From Chloroflexota bacterium (GTDB lineage Bacteria > Chloroflexota > UBA6077 > FW602-bin22 > JACQUS01): a stretch of DNA of 9,821 nucleotides. The stretch's first letter is position 1; every line of letters begins with the position of its first letter. The DNA lies in NCBI GenBank assembly GCA_016210125.1, contig JACQUS010000408.1, positions 1 through 9,821 on the forward strand, given 5' to 3'. Shown here piece after piece: positions 5,197-9,821 of this stretch. Both the position numbers and the translations under genes were made by a program. The notes below the pieces were generated by a model. It was given only the letters and a program-made list of their open reading frames with translations. It ran no database searches and was not told the origin of the DNA.

Positions 5197-5982
5197 CTAG
5201 TCGTGAACTTCAGACGCCATTTCTGACGCGGCGGACGCGACGTGCGATGTGGAACACGCGCCGGCCCCACGCCGCTGCCGCCGCGTCTGCCATACCAGCC
5301 GGTGCCAGAGCTGCGCCAGGTCACAGATCGAGCGCACGATGCGCGGCACGTTGAAGAACTGCGAGCCGCCGTACGCCCGGTGGTAGTGGTGCACGGGCAC
5401 CTGGCGAATCGCAAACCCGGCGTCCTGAATCTTCTTCATCAGCTCGACGCAGATGGCCCCGCTGCTGCACTCGAGGCTGATGTGATCGAAGACCTCGCGC
5501 CGCAGCAGGCGATAGTCACAGTCCACGTCCTTGAGCCGCAGCCCAAACGCCAGCCGCACGACGTGGTGATAGAGCCGGCCGACGACGATGCGCACCAGCG
5601 GGTCCGAGCGGCTGATCTTGTAGCCGTTGACCACGTCGGCCGTGTCCAGCGCGGCCACGAGCGTCGGCAGCTCGTGCACGTCGTACTGCGCGTCGCCGTC
5701 AGTGTAGAACACCAGGTCCTTGCGCGCCGCGGCGAAGCCCGAGCGCAGCGCGCCCCCGTAGCCGCGGTTCTTCTCGTGGCGAATGACGCGCAGGCGCTCG
5801 TAGCGCGCCTCCAGCTCGCGCAGGACCTCGTCCGTGTAGTCCTTGCTGCCGTCGTTGACGACGATGATCTCGTAGTCGTCGGCGAGCTGGCGCAGCACCA
5901 CGTCGGCGGTGATGACCATACTGGCGATGGTCCCACCGTCGTTATAGGCCGGGAAGAAGGCCGAGATGCTCGGTCGCGTCAC
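5197..5982 (-). CDS. Family 2 glycosyltransferase, dolichol-phosphate mannosyltransferase-like
   Basis: The GT-A fold is evident from FFPAYNDGGTI (9-19), the nucleotide-binding VVNDGSKDYT (41-50), GYGGALRSG (74-82) and the metal-binding DGD in FYTDGDAQYD (92-101). The later CDYRLLRREVF and VPVHHYHRAYGGSQFF segments resemble DPM1/PMT-type GT2s, which move a sugar from an NDP-sugar to polyprenyl phosphate. At 261 residues with no transmembrane helix it should be a soluble or membrane-associated enzyme on the cytosolic face. The start is GTG at 5982, sharing GTGA with the aminotransferase stop (4-base overlap), with GAGGAG eight bases upstream. This tight coupling suggests the two work in one pathway. 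The last 25 or so residues (from RRQRRG) are low-complexity and probably not part of the fold. Donor sugar unknown. Confidence 0.93.
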   Translation of the reverse strand: MTRPSISAFFPAYNDGGTIASMVITADVVLRQLADDYEIIVVNDGSKDYTDEVLRELEARYERLRVIRHEKNRGYGGALRSGFAAARKDLVFYTDGDAQYDVHELPTLVAALDTADVVNGYKISRSDPLVRIVVGRLYHHVVRLAFGLRLKDVDCDYRLLRREVFDHISLECSSGAICVELMKKIQDAGFAIRQVPVHHYHRAYGGSQFFNVPRIVRSICDLAQLWHRLVWQTRRQRRGAGACSTSHVASAASEMASEVHD

Positions 5983-7133
5983 CCCATCGTCTCCTCAGCG
6001 CGGCGCACGGCCGCGATGACCCAATCGACCTCGTCCTCGCGCAGATACGGAAAGAGCGGCAGCGAGAGCACCTCGGCGGCCCAGCGCTCGCTGGCGGCCA
6101 GCCCGCCCGGCCCCACGACCGCGCGCGCGTAGCCCGCCTGGCGGTGCGCCGGCAGCCGGTAGTGCACGCCGGTGCCGACGCCGTCCGCGGCCAGCGCGCG
6201 GCGCAGCGCGTCGCGGCGCGCTGTGCGCACGACGAAGAGGTGCCAGGCCGGCTCCGTCCCCGGCACGGCCGGCGGCAGCGCCAGTCCCGGCACACTCACC
6301 AGACCAGCATTGTAGCGCGCCGCGAGGGCCACGCGCCGCACCTGCCAGGCGTCGAGCTGGCCCAGCTTGACCCGCAGGATCGCTGCCTGCAGCTCGTCGA
6401 GCCGGCTGTTGAGCCCTTCGTCCAGGCTCTCGTCGCGCACGCGCCAGCCGTACTGCCGCAAGCGCCGCAGGCGCTCGGCCAGCGCGTCGTCGTTGGTGAC
6501 GACCATGCCGCCGTCGCCGTAGGCGCCGAGGTTCTTGCTGGGATAGAAGCTGAAACAGCCGGCCGCGCCGACGGTGCCGACGTGCCGCCCGCCGTGGCGC
6601 GCGCCGTGCGCCTGGCAGCAGTCCTCGACCAGGGCCAGGCCGTGGCGGGCGGCCAGCGCCTGGAGCGCAGCGAGCGCAGCCGGCTGGCCGTACAGATGCA
6701 CCGGCAGCAGCGCGCGCGTGCGCGGGCCGATGGCCGCCGCGGCGGCCGCCGGGTCAATCGTGCCGGTCGCCGGGTCGATGTCCACCAGCACCGGCGTGGC
6801 CCCGGTCAGGAGCACGGCCATCACCGTCGCCCCGGCGGTGTGCGCGACGGTCACCACCTCGTCGCCAGCGCCGATGCCCAGGCCACGCAGCGCCAGGTGC
6901 AGGGCATCGGTCCCCGAGGCCACGCCAACGCCGTGGCGCGCGCCGCAGTAGGCCGCGAACGCCTGCTCGAAGGCCTCGACCTCCGCGCCGAGGACGAACC
7001 AGCCACGCGCGCAGACGCGCTGCCAGGCCGCGTCGAGCTGCGGGCGCAGCGCCGCGTACTCGCGCGCGAGGTCGCCGAAGGGCACGCGGCGGCTGCCGGG
7101 CGGCGGCACGATCCGGGCCTGAGCGCGCTGCAC
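5979..7133 (-). CDS. DegT/DnrJ/EryC1 family PLP-dependent sugar aminotransferase
   Basis: This family transfers an amino group, usually from glutamate, to a keto-sugar nucleotide. The protein has 384 residues, the normal family length. It opens with VPFGDLAREY (17-26), then ASGTDALHLAL (72-82), VHLYGQP (145-151), the PLP-ring Asp in VEDCCQAHGA (D171) and the Schiff-base lysine K200 in SFYPSKNLGAYGDGG. The VHLYGQ form is common in enzymes that aminate C3 of dTDP-ketosugars (FdtB/QdtB type), so a 3-amino sugar is possible, but no ketoisomerase is in view. The start GTG at 7133 has only a weak GGGGG upstream; a GTG at 7109 is an alternative, since conserved sequence begins after it. Only 51 bases separate it from the SDR enzyme, so they are probably co-transcribed, and its stop overlaps the next GT2. 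Confidence 0.95.
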   Translation of the reverse strand: MQRAQARIVPPPGSRRVPFGDLAREYAALRPQLDAAWQRVCARGWFVLGAEVEAFEQAFAAYCGARHGVGVASGTDALHLALRGLGIGAGDEVVTVAHTAGATVMAVLLTGATPVLVDIDPATGTIDPAAAAAAIGPRTRALLPVHLYGQPAALAALQALAARHGLALVEDCCQAHGARHGGRHVGTVGAAGCFSFYPSKNLGAYGDGGMVVTNDDALAERLRRLRQYGWRVRDESLDEGLNSRLDELQAAILRVKLGQLDAWQVRRVALAARYNAGLVSVPGLALPPAVPGTEPAWHLFVVRTARRDALRRALAADGVGTGVHYRLPAHRQAGYARAVVGPGGLAASERWAAEVLSLPLFPYLREDEVDWVIAAVRRAEETMG

Positions 7134-7184
7134 GCGTGGCTACCCCCGTGGCACGCCCTGCCGATCGCTCGGCAGCACGGCGAG

Positions 7185-8192
7185 CTACTCCCAGTAGTGC
7201 TGGCGGTGCTCGCGGTAGTAAGCGATGGTGCGCGCCAGCCCCTCGTCGAGGGACACGCGCGGCCGCCAGCCCAGCACGCGCTCGATCTTCCGCGCGTCCG
7301 CGACGTAGTCGCCCACCTCGATGCGCTGGGCCTCCGCGGGGAAGGGCACGAAGCGCCGGTCGCCGGACTCGGCGATGTGCACGATGCGCTCGACGAGGTC
7401 CGCCAGGCTGGCCGGCTCGCCGCCAAGGTTGAAGAGCTCGCCGTCGGCAGCCTCGCAGACGCCGGCCAGGAGGAAGGCGTCCACCACGTCGTCGACGTAG
7501 TTCGCGTCACGCACTTGCCGCCCGTCGCCGTAGAGGCTGATCGTCTCGCCCTCGATGGCCAAGCGGACGAACCAGTTGATGATGCCCTGGCGCGGGTGGC
7601 GCATCTGATGGCGCGGACCATACGTGTTCGTGAGCCGCAGCGACGTGGCGCGGATGCCATAGACGCGATAATACAGGATGTGGTACCACTCGCCGGCCAT
7701 GTTGTTGATGCCATTGACGTCGGTCGGCTCCATCGGGTGCCGCTCGTCGACGGGCAGGTACTGCGCACGGCCGTACTGCCCGCGGGTGCCGGCGAAGACG
7801 ATTTTCACGTCGCGGTTGTGCCTGCGGCAGGACTCGAGGATCGCGAGCTGGCTGCGGCAGTTGATCTCCAGATCGGTGAACGGGTCCTCCATACTATCGA
7901 CGTGGCTCAGGGTGCCGGCCAGGTTGAACATGATGTCCTGATGCTGGACGAGGTAGTTCATGCTGTACTGGTCGCGCACGTCGGCGATGTTGACCGTGAC
8001 GCGGTCCTCGATGCCGTGGATGTTGAACAGGTTGCCGCCATACTGCGGGATCAGCGAGTCGACCAGGAGGACCCGCGAGCGGTAGCCCACGAGACGGCGA
8101 GCCAGGTTGCTGCCGATGAAGCCTAGCCCGCCGGTGATCATGACGCTCTTGCCGCAGTACGCTGCGGCGAGCTGCTCTTCGCTGAGGCTCAC
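7185..8192 (-). CDS. NAD-dependent epimerase/dehydratase (extended SDR) with altered catalytic motif
   Basis: Extended SDR enzymes of this type change NDP-sugars (epimerases, 4,6-dehydratases, decarboxylases). The 335 residues include the NAD-binding TGGLGFIGSN (20-29) with an acidic residue after strand 2 (VDS, D45), IADVRD (69-74), FNLAGTLSHVDSM (89-101), FAGTRGQYG (133-141), RLTNTYGPR, and the substrate-side YGDGRQVRDANYVDDVVDAF. Where most relatives have Tyr-x3-Lys, this protein reads Asn160-x3-Asn164 (VNGINNMAGEWYH). From memory, a subgroup has Asn in place of the Tyr but keeps the Lys; here both differ. The reaction may thus be changed or lost. The start is GTG at 8192 with only a weak GGGG-type ribosome site. 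It stands first in a row with the aminotransferase and GT2, suggesting NDP-sugar supply for the same glycan. Confidence 0.93.
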   Translation of the reverse strand: MSLSEEQLAAAYCGKSVMITGGLGFIGSNLARRLVGYRSRVLLVDSLIPQYGGNLFNIHGIEDRVTVNIADVRDQYSMNYLVQHQDIMFNLAGTLSHVDSMEDPFTDLEINCRSQLAILESCRRHNRDVKIVFAGTRGQYGRAQYLPVDERHPMEPTDVNGINNMAGEWYHILYYRVYGIRATSLRLTNTYGPRHQMRHPRQGIINWFVRLAIEGETISLYGDGRQVRDANYVDDVVDAFLLAGVCEAADGELFNLGGEPASLADLVERIVHIAESGDRRFVPFPAEAQRIEVGDYVADARKIERVLGWRPRVSLDEGLARTIAYYREHRQHYWE

Positions 8193-8259
8193 GCTGCCCC
8201 GCTCACGCGTGTGAAATTACCCCTCTGGGCGTCTGCCCCGCCCCACCCCACAGAGGTTC

Positions 8260-8286
8260 CCAGAGGCCGCCTTTGGCGACCTCTGG
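8260..8286. repeat. Degenerate B-type hairpin in copy 2
   Basis: CCAGAGG (8260-8266) pairs with CCTCTGG (8280-8286), with an inner CGCC (8268-8271) and GGCG (8275-8278) around loop TTT; one mismatch separates the two stems. The preceding GCCCCGCCCCACCCCACAG echoes the C-rich box before the other B hairpins. Confidence 0.7.
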
Positions 8287-8307
8287 ACTCCCCGCCCGCC
8301 CTGCTCT

Positions 8308-8332
8308 CCCTCTCCAGCGCGGCTGGAGAGGG
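8308..8332. repeat. Hairpin A of copy 2
   Basis: CCCTCTCCAGC (8308-8318) pairs perfectly with GCTGGAGAGGG (8322-8332) around loop GCG, giving an 11-bp stem. Only the right outer arm GGGGGTGAGG is kept; the left outer arm seen in copy 1 is absent. Confidence 0.85.
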
Positions 8333-8461
8333 GGCCGGGGGTGAGGCCTATTCCCCTGCGGCGCAGCCGCTTTTCACGCATCGCTGGCGTCGCGCAGCGA
8401 CCGGGGCAACTCTCCCGAAATAGCGCGCGCGGCGAGCCCGCCCCGCCCCCAGGAGTACCCT

Positions 8462-8484
8462 CAGAGGGGGCTTCGCCCCCTCTG
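8462..8484. repeat. Hairpin B of copy 2
   Basis: CAGAGGGGGC (8462-8471) pairs perfectly with GCCCCCTCTG (8475-8484) around loop TTC, a 10-bp stem. Relative to copy 1, loop and outer stem bases differ on both sides together (AAA/TTT versus AGA/TCT), so pairing is preserved. Confidence 0.85.
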
Positions 8485-8613
8485 GACGCCCCCTGTCGCG
8501 CCACGCCGATACTGCCCGCGTGCGGCACGCAGCATTGCGCGCGCCCGACTGCGTCAGCGCCTGCCACGGCGCGTCGGCGTGCGCCGGCAGTGCCGCGGGA
8601 CGGCGTCGGCCGC

Positions 8614-9621
8614 TCACGGCCGCGCGCCATCGGCCCCCGTGGCCACCGGCGCCTGGCGCTCGACAACCCCACCACGGTCGGCGACCTCGGCCTCGCGGCG
8701 CCGCAGGCGGTAGAGCACCTCCTCGAGTAACCGGCGGTTGGCGGCGATGAGATCGGCCAGCAGCCCGATCAGGAACGTCTGGAAGCCCAGGACCAATAGC
8801 GCCGCCGACAACACCAGCGACTGCACGTGGCCCGCGCCGCCCTCGGTGACGTAGAAGTACAGGAAGCGCGCGACGCCCACCAGACCCACGGCGCACAAGG
8901 CCGCGCCGACGTAAGCGAACACCTTCAGCGGCTGATACATAGCGTAGGTGCGCACGATCGTCGCGCCCGACGCTTTGAGATAGCCCCAGGTGCTGCGCAT
9001 GAGCCGCGAGGCGCGTACCGGCGGGTGCACCTCGACGGGCAAATAGGCAACCGCCAGGCGCTCCTTGCCCGCCTGGATGACCGTCTCAAGGGTATACGAG
9101 TAGCGCGTCACGACGTTCAGGCGCAGCGCCGCTTCGCGCGCGTAGGCGCGGAAGCCGCTCGGCGCGTCGGGAACGCTCGTGCCGGAGGCGCGGCGCATCA
9201 CCCAGCCGCCGACGGCGTGGAGCAGGCGCTTGAGTGGCGAGAAGTGCACCGTGCGGGTCGGTCGGCGGTCGGCGATGACGACCTCGGCACGCCCCTCGAC
9301 GATCGGCCGGACGAGATCGGGAATGCGCTCCTGCGGATACTGGTCATCACCGTCGGTATTGACGATGATGTCGGCGCCGAGGCGCAAGCAGGCGTCGAGG
9401 CCTGTCTGGAACGTCGCCGCCAGGCCACGGTTGCCGCGGTGGCGCACGACGTGGTCGGCGCCCTGCTGGCGCGCCACGTCCGCCGTGCCGTCGGTCGAGC
9501 CGTCGTCGACGACCAGGACCTCGACGCGGTCGACGCCGGGCACGCGGCGCGGGATGGCTGCCAGGACGCGCGGCAGGGTAGCCGCTTCGTTGTAGCACGG
9601 GATCTGGACGATGAGCTTCAC
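8614..9621 (-). CDS. Family 2 glycosyltransferase with two C-terminal membrane helices
   Basis: Residues 3-170 are a GT-A domain: LIVQIPCYNEAATLP (3-17), VLVVDDGSTDGT (35-46), NRGLAATFQTGL (64-75) and the metal-binding NTDGDDQYP (88-96). RRPTRTVHFSPLK and PSGFRAYARE follow, as in dolichyl-phosphate or undecaprenyl-phosphate sugar transferases. Two hydrophobic segments at about 234-257 and 266-291 should be membrane helices, followed by a charged tail (RRLLEEVLYRLRRRE) of coiled-coil character. The arrangement matches polyprenyl-phosphate glycosyltransferases of the DPM/GtrB type (335 residues is normal), which charge a lipid carrier at the cytosolic membrane face. The start is GTG at 9621 with no clear ribosome site. 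It is separated from the next gene by repeat copy 2, so it may be its own transcript. Sugar unknown. Confidence 0.93.
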   Translation of the reverse strand: MKLIVQIPCYNEAATLPRVLAAIPRRVPGVDRVEVLVVDDGSTDGTADVARQQGADHVVRHRGNRGLAATFQTGLDACLRLGADIIVNTDGDDQYPQERIPDLVRPIVEGRAEVVIADRRPTRTVHFSPLKRLLHAVGGWVMRRASGTSVPDAPSGFRAYAREAALRLNVVTRYSYTLETVIQAGKERLAVAYLPVEVHPPVRASRLMRSTWGYLKASGATIVRTYAMYQPLKVFAYVGAALCAVGLVGVARFLYFYVTEGGAGHVQSLVLSAALLVLGFQTFLIGLLADLIAANRRLLEEVLYRLRRREAEVADRGGVVERQAPVATGADGARP

Positions 9622-9728
9622 GCCCCGAGGATGGCATGTTTTGGTAAGCGACGCAAGACCAGGCGGGCTCTGCTACCATGGCCAGAGCAGGCTGCGCGCG
9701 GCACAGCCGCTGGGCGCGTCGCCCATCG

Positions 9729-9821
9729 CGCTGCGCGACGCCAGCGGTGGATGAAAAGTGGTCGCGCGGCGGGGCCTCACCCCCGGCCCCTCTCCAGCGG
9801 AGCTGGAGAGGGGGAGGAGAG
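9729..9821 (-). repeat. Composite dispersed repeat, copy 3 (inverted, cut by window edge)
   Basis: Read on the minus strand from 9821, it matches copy 2 from hairpin A onward: the stem, GGGGGTGAGGCC, then TTTTCATCC and an 18-base block CGCTGGCGTCGCGCAGCG (9746-9729) identical to 8382-8399. After that the similarity fades, and the C-rich box and hairpin B are not found down to the GT2 start. It is therefore partial at one end, and cut by the window edge near its other end. It lies upstream of the GT2 gene at 8614-9621. The remaining leader (9622-9728) shows no gene and no convincing promoter. Confidence 0.75.
9787..9813. repeat. Hairpin A of copy 3
   Basis: CCCCTCTCCAGC (9787-9798) pairs perfectly with GCTGGAGAGGGG (9802-9813) around loop GGA, the longest perfect stem of the three A hairpins (12 bp). 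The outer arm CCTCACCCCC is at 9775-9784; its partner is not present on the other side. Confidence 0.85.

Larger units (their letters stand above)
8221..8490. repeat. Composite dispersed repeat, copy 2 (hairpin B', hairpin A, linker, hairpin B)
   Basis: This covers most of the 421-base gap between the GT2 and SDR genes. Plus-strand order: a C-rich box and degenerate B-type hairpin (8260-8286); hairpin A (8308-8332) with the arm GGGGGTGAGG (8337-8346); a linker with TTTTCACGC (8371-8379), CGCTGGCGTCGCGCAGCG (8382-8399) and AAATAGC (8418-8424); CCCGCCCCGCCCCCAGGAG (8437-8455); and hairpin B (8462-8484). Spacings nearly equal those of copy 1: arm to AAATAGC about 72 versus 75, AGGAG to the B stem seven bases in both. 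The remaining gap, 8491-8613, shows nothing I can name. No coding gene is apparent. Confidence 0.8.

Noticed and set aside
5242..6132. A 296-codon plus-strand open frame
   Set aside because: Antisense to the GT2 gene at 5197-5982, with no motif; a GC-driven shadow frame.
6144..8126. A 660-codon open frame on the plus strand
   Set aside because: It runs antisense to the aminotransferase and SDR genes, whose motifs are unmistakable. Its composition (Arg, Ala, Val, His, Gln) is typical of an antisense frame in high-GC DNA, with no recognisable domain.
9622..9686. Promoter for the membrane GT2 (TTGCGT with CATCCT at 17 bases on the minus strand)
   Set aside because: The -10 matches the consensus at only 3 of 6 positions; chance matches of this quality are frequent.
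1..9821. tRNA, rRNA or known riboswitches
   Set aside because: Reading both strands by eye I found no tRNA T-loop with matching stems, no rRNA segment and no recognised riboswitch core. A covariance search could still find something.

Overview
The window is very GC-rich, and every gene I can support lies on the minus strand, so the biology reads from right to left. GTG starts are common, FabZ sits alone, and an NYN/OST-HTH RNase lies among surface-glycan genes. Large palindromic repeats of the 'CCTCACCCCC / GGGGGTGAGG' type fill the gaps. My best guess is a high-GC Chloroflexota bacterium, possibly from a metagenome. That guess rests on general resemblance and is not proven by any marker gene here.

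Layout in transcription order: 9821-9622, leader holding an inverted partial copy of a dispersed repeat. 9621-8614, membrane-anchored family 2 glycosyltransferase (GT2). 8613-8193, gap mostly filled by a repeat of hairpin modules. 8192-7185, NAD-dependent sugar epimerase/dehydratase with an altered active site. 7133-5979, DegT-type sugar aminotransferase, overlapping by 4 bases the next gene. 5982-5197, soluble GT2 of the dolichol-phosphate-mannose-synthase type. 5128-3515, NYN-domain RNase with OST-HTH domains and visibly lower GC. 3515-2703, SAM methyltransferase whose C-terminal tail is encoded by a 7-bp tandem repeat. 2663-2202, FabZ. 2100-1867, small cysteine-rich metal-binding protein. 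1804-623, GT9 (heptosyltransferase-like). 622-280, gap with a second full copy of the dispersed repeat. 279-1, N-terminus of a second GT9 that runs off the left edge.

The SDR enzyme, aminotransferase, two GT2s, methyltransferase and two GT9s look like part of a pathway for a surface polysaccharide or glycolipid. The sugar enzymes would supply a modified (probably amino) NDP-sugar, the GT2s would act at the membrane on lipid carriers, and the GT9s would extend the glycan. FabZ, the Cys-rich protein and the NYN RNase have no obvious place in this and may be bystanders.

The most unusual structure is non-coding. A composite two-hairpin element of about 180 bp occurs twice with nearly the same internal spacing (about 333-518 and 8308-8484), and a partial inverted copy lies at the right edge. 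Other points are the heptamer repeat forming a protein tail, the missing Tyr and Lys in the SDR enzyme, and possible alternative RNA pairings upstream of the left-edge GT9.
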